Positions 36,325-43,860 of a stretch of 64,000 nucleotides of DNA are shown here, one piece after another. How positions within the stretch are numbered: position 1 is the first letter of the stretch; every line of letters starts with the position of its first letter. The notes under the pieces were generated by a model. That model was not told the DNA's origin. It was given only the letters and a program-made list of their open reading frames with translations, and searched no databases. Position numbers and translations under genes: made by a program. This DNA comes from Clostridia bacterium (GTDB lineage: Bacteria; Bacillota; Clostridia; Christensenellales; Borkfalkiaceae): positions 1 through 64,000 of the forward strand of contig JAFTHW010000011.1 in the NCBI GenBank assembly GCA_017457225.1. The letters are read 5' to 3'.

Positions 36325-36540
36325 ATGAGAACAAAAATTAAAGAAAATATAAAATTTTATCGGAATCAACTAGGACTCACGCAAGAACAACTTGCGGCGT
36401 ATTTGCACGGAAAAAAGAGCCTGATTTCTAATTATGAAAACGGATACAGTACTCCCGATATTTATACGCTATGCAAACTTGCGGAGATTTTCGACGTGAC
36501 GCTTGACGAGCTTGTAGAATATGAAAAAGACGGCGACTGA
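36325..36540 (+). CDS. XRE-family transcriptional regulator
   Basis: This 71-residue protein is almost entirely a Cro/C1-type helix-turn-helix: LGLTQEQLAAYL, then KSLISNYENGYSTPDIYTLCKLAEIF. The only ribosome site is a short AAGG 4 bases before the ATG. It probably represses the divergent membrane-protein gene through the palindromes at 36265-36310, and perhaps itself. Confidence 0.85.
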   Translation: MRTKIKENIKFYRNQLGLTQEQLAAYLHGKKSLISNYENGYSTPDIYTLCKLAEIFDVTLDELVEYEKDGD

Positions 36541-36555
36541 GCCGTCTTTTTTACG
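36528..36555. terminator. Bidirectional terminator overlapping the XRE stop
   Basis: GACGGC pairs with GCCGTC around GACTGA, which holds the TGA stop codon of the regulator. T runs occur on both strands. Confidence 0.75.
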
Positions 36556-36558
36556 TCT

Positions 36559-36966
36559 TTATGCGTTCGTATGCAGGGAGTCGAATTCGTACTCCTTACG
36601 GAAACGCTCCAACGCGCGCAGGTATTTTTCACTCAACGTCAAGTTATAACGCTGTTTCTCTTCGTAGGAAAGCGTGTCGTAATATTCCTTGTCCGTGAGC
36701 CGTCCGATTGCGTCGCTCACTTCCCCTTCGGAAAGGAGCATTTCTTTCACTTTCAAATAGAATCCGTCCTCTTTCTCGCCCGAGATCCGATCGGTCACTT
36801 TCGCCTTGAAAAACTGCTCGGCTTTGCTTTCGTTCAATCCCTGCTCCCGCGCTTTTTCCAAATGCTCGGTCATATCCTCTTTACATTCCGACCAAAAACC
36901 GCTCTTGATTCTGCTCTTTGCTCTACGCGCTTCTTCCCGTAACGTGCGTTGTGATTCTTTCGACAT
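36559..36966 (-). CDS. Conserved-looking hypothetical protein downstream of rpsU
   Basis: I do not recognise this 135-residue protein. It is highly charged and almost all helical by composition, with no membrane segment or metal motif. GAGGTG stands 5 bases before the ATG, a strong ribosome site, and codon use matches its neighbours, so it is probably real. It follows rpsU after a terminator. The rpsU neighbour in many Bacillota is a YqeY/GatB-like protein, but I cannot see that motif here. Confidence 0.6.
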   Translation of the reverse strand: MSKESQRTLREEARRAKSRIKSGFWSECKEDMTEHLEKAREQGLNESKAEQFFKAKVTDRISGEKEDGFYLKVKEMLLSEGEVSDAIGRLTDKEYYDTLSYEEKQRYNLTLSEKYLRALERFRKEYEFDSLHTNA

Positions 36967-37030
36967 ACTTCCACCTCACTCTCCGTTTTTCGACGGTAAA
37001 CCGTCCGTTTTCGACTTTTTTTGCAAACAA

Positions 37031-37056
37031 AAAAGCTCACGTAGCGTGAGCTCTTT
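37031..37056 (-). terminator. Terminator of rpsU
   Basis: GAGCTCACG/CGTGAGCT with a CTA loop and a T6 tail on the minus strand. Confidence 0.8.
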
Positions 37057-37060
37057 TCGT

Positions 37061-37237
37061 TTAGTTTCTGCTTCTCTTTCTGGCAGCTTCGGACTTCTTC
37101 TTCTTTCTTACGGAAGGTTTTTCGTAAAATTCCTTCTTTCTCAGATCGCCGATGATACCGTCGCGGGAGCATTTTCTCTTAAAGCGGCGCAATGCGCTTT
37201 CTACGTTTTCGTTTTCACCAACTCTTACCGTGGACAT
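37061..37237 (-). CDS. rpsU: Ribosomal protein bS21
   Basis: This 58-residue protein begins [20 protein letters not shown] and continues [23 protein letters not shown], the classic S21 sequence, with a basic tail. It is a small-subunit protein involved in mRNA start-site recognition. AAGGAAGG precedes the ATG. Confidence 0.96.
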   Translation of the reverse strand: MSTVRVGENENVESALRRFKRKCSRDGIIGDLRKKEFYEKPSVRKKKKSEAARKRSRN

Positions 37238-37417
37238 TCGTTTTCACCTTCCTTTGCCGATGCGTTTATTATTTACTCCGTAATTATAGCAAGTTCGACG
37301 AAGCTTGTCAACTCTTTTTTCGTCCTTTTTCAGCCTTTTTATGGAAATTTTCTTTCCTTATTCCCGTAAAAAGAACGTTTCCCGTCCCTTTTTGTCGAAA
37401 GTCTTTTTTCTCAACGT

Positions 37418-38050
37418 TTAGTCGGTGATTTCCTCAAAATCTTCCGCAGGATGCTTGCACCAAGGACAAACGAAATCCGCAGGAAGTTCCTCGCCCTCAT
37501 ACACGTATCCGCAGACTTTGCATACCCAACGGCGAGTCTTTTTCTCTTCTTTGGGCTGAGCAGCAGGAGCGGCGGGCTTGGGTTTGATATTCTTTTGATA
37601 ATACTCGTATGTTACGGAAGGTTCGTCCGACAGTTTCTTCGCTTCGGTCACTTCTGCCACGAATAGCGTATGCGTATCGTAATCATACGCGTCCACCACG
37701 TTCGCCGAAAAAACCGCGTTGACCGACTCCTCTACGTAATACAAGCCGTTCTCCGTCTTGGGATACGCCTTTCCCGCGAATTTGTCCACGTCCCTGCCCG
37801 ATTGGAAGCCGAATTGGCGGATTAGATCGAACGGAACGCTCTCCGTTAAAACGGATACGTTGAACTGTCCCGTCTTTCGGATCAGCTCTTCCGTGTAATT
37901 CGCTTTATTCACAAATACGGTAATCCGTTTGGGAGTATCGGTGAGCATAGAAACCGTATTCACGATACAGCCGCTCTGCTTCTCATTATCTTTCGCCGAT
38001 AAAACGAACAAACCGTAACTCAATTTAAACATCGCTTCTTTTTCTATCAT
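37418..38050 (-). CDS. Flavin reductase-rubredoxin fusion (high-molecular-weight rubredoxin)
   Basis: The 210 residues combine an FMN-binding flavin reductase-like domain (about 1-150; GCIVNTVSMLTDTPKRI) and a C-terminal rubredoxin (about 170-210). The rubredoxin has VCKVCGYVYEG and FVCPWCKHP, four iron cysteines. In anaerobes this protein passes NAD(P)H electrons to superoxide or oxygen reductases. It lies 27 bases after the superoxide reductase gene, so the two form a likely electron pair. Confidence 0.9.
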   Translation of the reverse strand: MIEKEAMFKLSYGLFVLSAKDNEKQSGCIVNTVSMLTDTPKRITVFVNKANYTEELIRKTGQFNVSVLTESVPFDLIRQFGFQSGRDVDKFAGKAYPKTENGLYYVEESVNAVFSANVVDAYDYDTHTLFVAEVTEAKKLSDEPSVTYEYYQKNIKPKPAAPAAQPKEEKKTRRWVCKVCGYVYEGEELPADFVCPWCKHPAEDFEEITD

Positions 38051-38077
38051 AATTCCGCCTTTCCGTTTTTGATTTTT

Positions 38078-38434
38078 TTACGCTTTCCAAAGTCCGTGCA
38101 GGTTGCAATACGCGTACACCGCAACCGCTTTATCTCCGTCCGCCAACGAGAACGCGCATACGGGCGCTTCGCCTGCGGCAAAGTATTTGATCTGATAGCC
38201 TTTTTCCGTCTCTAAAGCCACCCACTCGATCAAGTGTTCTTCCGTCATCGGGTGCGCTACGCTGCCCACGTCTACTTTTACCTGTTTACATTTCTTCGCC
38301 ACAACCGGCACGTGCTTCTCTTTCGCCGCGTCCACGCTGTCCGCTACAAGCTCCGTCCAGCCCTCCAATTTCAAAGCTTCCTTGCTCACAACCGTCTTTT
38401 TGCATCCATTGCATTGATATACTTTTAAAGCCAT
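38078..38434 (-). CDS. Superoxide reductase (desulfoferrodoxin family)
   Basis: This protein reduces superoxide to peroxide without making oxygen. The 118 residues have the centre II ligands His41 (EKHVPV), His61 and His67 (HPMTEEHLIEW), Cys110 and His113 (YCNLHGLW), and the catalytic Lys40. The N-terminus keeps only one CxxC (Cys8, Cys11); the later CC pair of the desulforedoxin centre I is absent. So it probably has one iron centre. The operon is controlled by a Fur-type palindrome. Confidence 0.92.
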   Translation of the reverse strand: MALKVYQCNGCKKTVVSKEALKLEGWTELVADSVDAAKEKHVPVVAKKCKQVKVDVGSVAHPMTEEHLIEWVALETEKGYQIKYFAAGEAPVCAFSLADGDKAVAVYAYCNLHGLWKA

Positions 38435-38454
38435 TTCTTTTCTCTCCTATTTTT

Positions 38455-38508
38455 ATTATTGAGATTTAATCTCAATAATAGTATAGCACGCTTTCGGGTG
38501 TTTGTCAA
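38455..38508 (-). promoter_or_regulatory. Promoter and Fur/PerR-type box of the superoxide reductase operon
   Basis: TTGACA (38503-38508), 17 bases, TATACT (38480-38485). A 12-1-12 palindrome fills 38455-38479 directly downstream of the -10 box. Its core TGAGATT-T-AATCTCA follows the 7-1-7 layout of Fur-family boxes. The gene content favours PerR or another peroxide/iron sensor. Confidence 0.7.
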
Positions 38509-38538
38509 CAGTTTTTTAAATTTTTTTAAGAAAAATAC

Positions 38539-39336
38539 CTAAAAATCCCCCAACAGTTCTTTGACGTAGGCGTAGGAGTTTTTTAGTTCCTCTATCCGCT
38601 CGTAATCGCCGGCGTAAGCCTCGATGAGCAATGCTCCGTCAAAGCCCACGTCGTTGAGGCGTTTCAAAAGGGTTTTGAAATCGAAAACGCCTTTCCCGGG
38701 CAGACACATTTTTCCGTTTTCGTCTATATCGGAAATATGTACGTAGGCGATTTTTTCGCCCATTTCTGTTAAGTAGTTTTCGTACGGAATCCCCGAAAGG
38801 CGAGCCTGTTTAATATCCAACACGCCGCGCAAAGTCTTGACTTCGTTTGCGATCGTTTGAAATACGCCGAGACGGTTATAGGTAGACCATTCCACGTTCT
38901 CCAAACACAGCGTTACGCCTGCGCGCTCGCAACGCTCGGAAATATCCGAAAACCGAGCGATGAGTTTATCGAAATGATCTTTAACCCCCTCCCGCTCCCC
39001 TTTCTTCGCACGGACGAGTCCGTGGAAGGAATAGTATTTTGCGTGAAGAGTGTTCGCGCTTTCCAACACTTTATCCAAAAGCTCGGTTGCGTCGTCCCGA
39101 ACGCGCGGATGCGCGGAAAAGAGCTGCGGCTCGAAATCGGAGGTGAGCGCGTGTACGGAATTGATGAGCAAATCCCCCTTATTTTTGACAAGGAGTTCCG
39201 CAAAAGGATAGCCGTATTCCGAGCGGGAAGTCAAAAATACTTCCGCCGTATCCGTCTTGATTTCGTTTAAAAAGGACACCGCGTCCTCGTTATTGCACCG
39301 CAAAAACAGCGACGCCGTTGAAATTCCCGCTTTCAT
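38539..39336 (-). CDS. Sugar phosphate isomerase/epimerase-like TIM barrel
   Basis: This 265-residue protein has the AP-endonuclease-2/xylose-isomerase-like fold: SFHGLVRAKKG, LCLENVEWSTYN, GVLDIKQARLSG, AYVHISDIDENGK and GALLIEAYAGDY place metal Glu, Asp and His residues. The substrate is unknown. It ends with TAG, one of only two such stops seen in the window. Confidence 0.75.
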   Translation of the reverse strand: MKAGISTASLFLRCNNEDAVSFLNEIKTDTAEVFLTSRSEYGYPFAELLVKNKGDLLINSVHALTSDFEPQLFSAHPRVRDDATELLDKVLESANTLHAKYYSFHGLVRAKKGEREGVKDHFDKLIARFSDISERCERAGVTLCLENVEWSTYNRLGVFQTIANEVKTLRGVLDIKQARLSGIPYENYLTEMGEKIAYVHISDIDENGKMCLPGKGVFDFKTLLKRLNDVGFDGALLIEAYAGDYERIEELKNSYAYVKELLGDF

Positions 39337-39363
39337 CGTTCTCTCCGTTGCCGCTTGATCGTA

Positions 39364-39888
39364 TCAGTCTATATAATATACCCAATTTTCTTTTCTGGGC
39401 TTGGCTTTGGGGAGTTCCCCGTCCGCATAGCCTACGATACAATTTCCGATCCCCTCGTAATCCCCCTCGATGCCGAGTTTCTTTAAAATCGCCTTGCCTT
39501 CCTCAGACTCGAACGTTTCTTTCGCCCTGTGAATCCAGCACGCGCCCAAGCCTAACGAATGCGCCGCAAGAAGCATATTTTCCATCACCAACGTCCCGTC
39601 GTATAAATACGTGGGCACGTTTTTATCCGCCAATACCACGAGCACGGCAGGAGCGCCGTAAAACGGATCGGCGCGGAAAAAGGGATCTTTGCCTGCGTTC
39701 AACCGCGAAAGCTCGTCTCGCACGGCTTTGTTGGTCACCGCCAAAATAATGGGCGACTGTTTGTTGAGTCCCGACGGCGCGGTCGTACCTGCTTGAATGA
39801 TCGTATCGAGATCGGCTTTAGATACGGGCGTATCTTTATATTTCTTTACGCTCACGCGCGAAAAAATGGTTTGTAACGTTTCGTTCAT
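39364..39888 (-). CDS. Nitroreductase family protein
   Basis: This 174-residue FMN enzyme has VKKYKDTPVSKADLD, APSGLNKQSP (FMN loop), and SLGLGACWIHRAKE, all typical of the nitroreductase fold. It probably reduces quinones, nitro compounds or flavins with NAD(P)H. AAGGAG precedes the ATG. It lies 3 bases after the luxS stop. Confidence 0.85.
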   Translation of the reverse strand: MNETLQTIFSRVSVKKYKDTPVSKADLDTIIQAGTTAPSGLNKQSPIILAVTNKAVRDELSRLNAGKDPFFRADPFYGAPAVLVVLADKNVPTYLYDGTLVMENMLLAAHSLGLGACWIHRAKETFESEEGKAILKKLGIEGDYEGIGNCIVGYADGELPKAKPRKENWVYYID

Positions 39889-39891
39889 CGT

Positions 39892-40353
39892 TTACTCCTT
39901 ATAAATCAAATCTTGCTCTTGCCAATTTTTTAACACTTCTTTCATATCCGCCGCCACTTCTCTCGCGCCTATAAGATCGTGATCGAGATAGTTCCCGCAT
40001 TCCCGTTTCGTATTCCCCGGGATCTCGCCCTCGAAGCGGAAAGCGAACTCCATCGACTCTTGCACGAGCTTGATCGCATCCCCTTTCGACGTGGTGGAGC
40101 GAAGAAGCAGATAAAATCCCGTTCGACACCCCATCGGCCCTACGTATAATACGTCGCTCGAAAACCGACTATTCCGCGCGTAAGTGGCAAGCAAATGCTC
40201 GAGTGTATGCGCCGCGCTCATATTCAAATAATCCCCGCCGTTGGGGCGTTTCATACGGATATCGTAGGTCACGACGTCCCCGTCTATTCTGGACACGTAC
40301 ATTCCCTTTTCCAAAACGTCGTGGTTGACGGTAAAACTCGCTATTTTTCTCAC
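39892..40353 (-). CDS. luxS: S-ribosylhomocysteine lyase
   Basis: LuxS cleaves S-ribosylhomocysteine to homocysteine and DPD, the precursor of autoinducer-2, in the methyl cycle. The metal ligands are His49 and His53 (HTLEH) and Cys119 (ECGNYLDHD); Cys76 (GPMGCRTGFY) is catalytic. I start at GTG 40353 (RKIASF) because AAAGGAG is 7 bases upstream; the longer start at 40371 would place the ribosome site inside the gene. Length is 153. Confidence 0.95.
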   Translation of the reverse strand: MRKIASFTVNHDVLEKGMYVSRIDGDVVTYDIRMKRPNGGDYLNMSAAHTLEHLLATYARNSRFSSDVLYVGPMGCRTGFYLLLRSTTSKGDAIKLVQESMEFAFRFEGEIPGNTKRECGNYLDHDLIGAREVAADMKEVLKNWQEQDLIYKE

Positions 40354-40373
40354 TCTTCTCTCTCCTTTCACTC

Positions 40374-41327
40374 TTAAAACAAAGCGTAAAAATTGGACGG
40401 CACGGGCGATCGAAGGGTAATGAGTTCCCCGCTGTCGGGATGCAAAAACGACAACGCCGAAGCGTGCAAACCCAATCTCCCCAAAGGATTTTTCTCGTGT
40501 CCGTACTTGTCGTCGCCAACGATGGGGTGTCCCTCGCCGTGGAGTTGCACGCGGATCTGGTTCTTCCGTCCCGTGTCGATCTTCACGCGAAGCAATGAAT
40601 ATTGCGCGTTTTCTTTCTCCACTTGATAATGCGTTACGGCGCGCTGCCCCGTCTTATCCTGCGTAGCGTAAACGAGATGGTTTTCGTTTTCTTTGAGATA
40701 GGAAATCAAAGTGTCTTGCTTGTTTTCAAATGTACCCTCTACAACGGCAACGTACTCCCGAAGGGTCACTTTTTCATTCCAATGCAAACGGAGTTTGGAA
40801 TGGATCTTAATATCCTTCGCAAACACCAACACTCCCGACGTTTCCTTGTCGATTCTATGCAATACGTACGGACGGAGATTTTTGTCCTTTTTCCGTAAAT
40901 ACTCGAACACGTAGGAAAACGCGCTCTCGCGTTCCTTATCACTCTCGACCGACAACAGCCCTGCCGGTTTGTCGACGGCGATAAACTCCTCGTCTTCGTA
41001 CAAAATCTTCAACGTCGGTTTGGGAGTCCTCACGCGTTCTTTTACGGGCGCGTTCCCGACCGTCTTTCCGTCCTTGATCGGACGTTTGGAGATCTTGACT
41101 TCGTCGTCTTTTGCGAGTGCGAAATTGTACTGTGTAACCACGCTCCCGTTCACGAGTACTTGCCTGCGGACGAGCAAAGATTTGACGTTGTTTCTCGAAG
41201 TATTGCATTTGCGCAGCAAAAACTCCAGCAATTCGTCGCTGCGGTTTACTTTATAACTTGCTGTATATTCCGTCGTTTCCCTACGGCTCTCTACGGATTT
41301 TTCCTTGGTAAACATTTTTCTACGCAT
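40374..41327 (-). CDS. RluA-family pseudouridine synthase
   Basis: This RNA pseudouridine synthase has an N-terminal S4 domain (about 24-85) and the RluA catalytic domain with Asp160 in HRIDKETSG. 317 residues. The target is probably a 23S rRNA or tRNA uridine. A basic segment (near 85-105) links the domains. Its stop is 20 bases from the luxS start. Confidence 0.92.
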   Translation of the reverse strand: MRRKMFTKEKSVESRRETTEYTASYKVNRSDELLEFLLRKCNTSRNNVKSLLVRRQVLVNGSVVTQYNFALAKDDEVKISKRPIKDGKTVGNAPVKERVRTPKPTLKILYEDEEFIAVDKPAGLLSVESDKERESAFSYVFEYLRKKDKNLRPYVLHRIDKETSGVLVFAKDIKIHSKLRLHWNEKVTLREYVAVVEGTFENKQDTLISYLKENENHLVYATQDKTGQRAVTHYQVEKENAQYSLLRVKIDTGRKNQIRVQLHGEGHPIVGDDKYGHEKNPLGRLGLHASALSFLHPDSGELITLRSPVPSNFYALF

Positions 41328-41368
41328 ACTTGTATACTTCTCTCCGTTTCTCCGCTTTTATACGCGGA

Positions 41369-42511
41369 TTACTTATATTCTTCCAACACGCTCTTTAACA
41401 GTTTGGGATCGTCCGTCATAATACAGTCGCAACCCAGCTCGATGAGTTCCCTCATTTCGTCTGCGTCGTTGATCGTCCAATACTGTACGGCAACGTTTCT
41501 TCTGTGCGCTCGACGGATCAAAGTCTTTTTGTCTAATTTGAGCGTGATACCCACGTCGTAGCTCGTCGGAATCTGCAAACAGGCGAAATCCCCTTTATCA
41601 AAGAGATTTACGCCCAAAAACTGCGTTAAAATGAATTTCGCCGCCGTGCCCGTAGGCGCGCCTCTCATCAAGTCGCCGTATTGACTCTTGAGTTCGGCTT
41701 CGATTTCGTCGTGGAACGTTCCAACGACAATTTGATCTTTATAATTAGGATACTGCTCCAACGTTTCGTACAAAACCCGACACGCTTCAAAACCGCGATC
41801 TTCGCCGCTGTTTTTGATCTCTACGATAAATAATAGATCGGGATGGCTTACGTAAAATTCTTCAAAGAGTTTATCCACGGTAGCAATCTGCAACCCCGCC
41901 GCTTCGATATCCACGATGTCTTTGTAAATGCGTTCGCCGTTCTCATCCTCAAAATAATATCCGAAATTGAACGCTTCTAACTCCGCGAGCGTATAATCGC
42001 GAATGTAATGGCGGTTGGATTCCGTTTCGCAAAGCGTTTCCACTTCTTCCAAAGAAATATCGCCGTTCACGTTACAAGTTCTGTCTATGTATTCGTCGTG
42101 ATTGTAGACGAGATAGCCGTCTTTGGTCAAATACAGATCGCTTTCAAGAATATCTACGCCGATGCTATGCACCGCTTCTCTAAACGCGAGCATCGTATTT
42201 TCGGGATTGTTGTCGCCTCCCCCTCTGTGCGCCGCGATCATCGGGAGTTCCCCTTTCGCCACGACAAACGGATTGTTCTTCACGTTCTTCTTCGGCGGAA
42301 TGACATTGATCGTCGTCATAAATACCGCAATGACCGCAAGAATAATCCCGAACGCTTTCAATACTCTGTGTTTTTTCTTTTTCTTCTTGGGCGGGAGTTC
42401 TACTTCTTCGGGTACGTTCTCCTGCTCCAAAGCAGGTGGGGTGGGCTGTTCCCATTCGAATTCCACCGTCACGTCGTACGAATGAACTTCTTTCTGTTCC
42501 TGATTTTCCAT
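41369..42511 (-). CDS. Membrane-anchored glycerophosphodiester phosphodiesterase
   Basis: The N-terminus is cytoplasmic with a lysine cluster (near 42-48) followed by one membrane segment (51-71), so the catalytic part lies outside. The GDPD barrel has AAHRGGGDNNPENT (93-106), ILESDLYLTKDGYLVYNHDE and VEIKNS, the catalytic His and metal ligands. It would cleave glycerophosphodiesters from lipids or teichoic acids. Length is 380. It has its own promoter. Confidence 0.9.
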   Translation of the reverse strand: MENQEQKEVHSYDVTVEFEWEQPTPPALEQENVPEEVELPPKKKKKKHRVLKAFGIILAVIAVFMTTINVIPPKKNVKNNPFVVAKGELPMIAAHRGGGDNNPENTMLAFREAVHSIGVDILESDLYLTKDGYLVYNHDEYIDRTCNVNGDISLEEVETLCETESNRHYIRDYTLAELEAFNFGYYFEDENGERIYKDIVDIEAAGLQIATVDKLFEEFYVSHPDLLFIVEIKNSGEDRGFEACRVLYETLEQYPNYKDQIVVGTFHDEIEAELKSQYGDLMRGAPTGTAAKFILTQFLGVNLFDKGDFACLQIPTSYDVGITLKLDKKTLIRRAHRRNVAVQYWTINDADEMRELIELGCDCIMTDDPKLLKSVLEEYK

Positions 42512-42548
42512 AGATAAACTTCTCCTTTTTTCTTTCGTCTACTCCTTG

Positions 42549-42578
42549 ATTATATCATTTTCTTTCCATTCTTGTCAA
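42549..42578 (-). promoter_or_regulatory. Promoter of the GDPD gene
   Basis: On the minus strand TTGACA (42573-42578), 18 bases, TATAAT (42549-42554). Confidence 0.7.
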
Positions 42579-42623
42579 CCCACGCATTCCGCTTTCACAA
42601 GCGCAACGCTCTTGGAAACAGAA

Positions 42624-42707
42624 TCAGAAAATTGTATCTGTCCATTTTTCTATTTCAACAAATCCTTTATCGCCCCATTGAAAGAATAATAGGGCTGAAT
42701 CAAACAT
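42624..42707 (-). CDS. Possible 27-residue small protein
   Basis: A short frame beginning MFDSALLFFQWGDKG has a good ribosome site (GAGGAAAG) directly before the ATG and ends in TGA. It lies just downstream of the YitT gene. Nothing is recognised. It may be a small protein or the start of a decayed gene. Confidence 0.3.
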   Translation of the reverse strand: MFDSALLFFQWGDKGFVEIEKWTDTIF

Positions 42708-42730
42708 ACTTTCCTCTCTTTGATTCCTTT

Positions 42731-43618
42731 TTATACTTTTCGTTGAAAATTTCCAAAGACTTCGTTCACTTTTTCAAAGCTCGCAAACGTATCGGGGTAC
42801 TGTTTAATGATCTTCATAATGTTGCCGATCTGACGCTTATTAATAATACATATTAACATATACTTATCTGTATTGGAATACATACCGTGCACTTTGATTT
42901 CCGTAACGCCGTGTTTGAGTTTCGTCATCAACTCTTCGGAAAGCTCGTTCGGAGTGCTCGTAATAATCTCGAATTTATACCCGTTTTTTACACCGCTCAA
43001 GCCGTGATCGACAATGACGTTGGCAATAAAGAGATTGAGTAGTGTACAAATCGTGGGAGTGATCTGTTTATCGTACACGAAAAACGCAATCGCAACGACG
43101 CACGAATCCATAATGAACGATACGTAAGCGACGTTGGTTTCAGGTTTTGCCTTTTTAATGAGCGCGGAAATCCCATACGTACCGCCGCTCGCGCCGAACC
43201 GACGGAGCATCATCGAAAAGCCGAATCCGGACACGACGCCCGTTGCGATACAGGCAAATACGATATTGAAATCCTCCTGATTGTTCGCCAAACAATACGG
43301 CTCGACGTGAATCCACCGATATACGTACGGCATAAGCGATTGCACGGAAACGTAAATACTGAGCATAATCCCCAACTTTTTATTGATCAAGATACTGACC
43401 AAAATGAAAATCGGCAAATTAAACGCGATCATAAGAAGAGACCAACTGATCTTATCCGTATGTAAAAAATGATATGTGATGGTCGCGAGTCCTCCTACGC
43501 CGCCGGGTGAAAAACCGTTGCTGTTTTGGAAATAGTAATACGCCGTACCGACGATCACGCCCGCTACGATTGCGTAAAACAAATCCCATAATAACGTTTT
43601 GACTTCTTCTTTTTTCAC
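42731..43618 (-). CDS. YitT family membrane protein
   Basis: The 295 residues comprise five or six membrane segments, with SNGFSPGGVGGLATI near the start and FGASGGTYGISALI in the middle, then the cytoplasmic DUF2179 domain (about 210-290: GYKFEIITSTPNELSEEL). The family function is unknown; some members affect lipid or stress responses. Confidence 0.88.
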   Translation of the reverse strand: MKKEEVKTLLWDLFYAIVAGVIVGTAYYYFQNSNGFSPGGVGGLATITYHFLHTDKISWSLLMIAFNLPIFILVSILINKKLGIMLSIYVSVQSLMPYVYRWIHVEPYCLANNQEDFNIVFACIATGVVSGFGFSMMLRRFGASGGTYGISALIKKAKPETNVAYVSFIMDSCVVAIAFFVYDKQITPTICTLLNLFIANVIVDHGLSGVKNGYKFEIITSTPNELSEELMTKLKHGVTEIKVHGMYSNTDKYMLICIINKRQIGNIMKIIKQYPDTFASFEKVNEVFGNFQRKV

Positions 43619-43656
43619 AGTACGTCCTCTTTATTTATTCGTTTTCTATTATGGAG

Positions 43657-43694
43657 TTTATGGCTCGTCACGCTCGTGTAAACACGGCGCTTTG
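43657..43694. repeat. 38-bp direct repeat, copy 1
   Basis: TTTATGGCTCGTCACGCTCG continues to GGCGCTTTG. It is identical to 43806-43843. It lies between the YitT and methyltransferase genes. Confidence 0.8.
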
Positions 43695-43794
43695 GTCTAG
43701 GGAACTATATTCCCTTACGAGAATGTATGTTCGTCTCGCGCCGACGGCGGACTCAAACACGCTCAAACTCTCTTTTCCGTTGTTTCACAACTTC

Positions 43795-43860
43795 CTAAAA
43801 AATATTTTATGGCTCGTCACGCTCGTGTAAACACGGCGCTTTGCCATAAATATTTTTTAG
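43795..43860. repeat. 38-bp direct repeat, copy 2, in a large palindrome
   Basis: The repeat at 43806-43843 lies between arms of ~18 bases (43795-43813 and 43843-43860) that are complementary apart from one gap. The right arm contains the stop codon of the downstream gene. It may end that gene's transcript, or be a REP-like element. Confidence 0.7.

Noticed and set aside
40354..40371. Longer luxS start
   Set aside because: It would put the AAAGGAG ribosome site inside the coding region; GTG at 40353 gives the usual LuxS N-terminus.
43657..43860. Repeats as a CRISPR array
   Set aside because: There are only two units with one 111-bp spacer and no cas gene. No CRISPR array was seen anywhere in the window.
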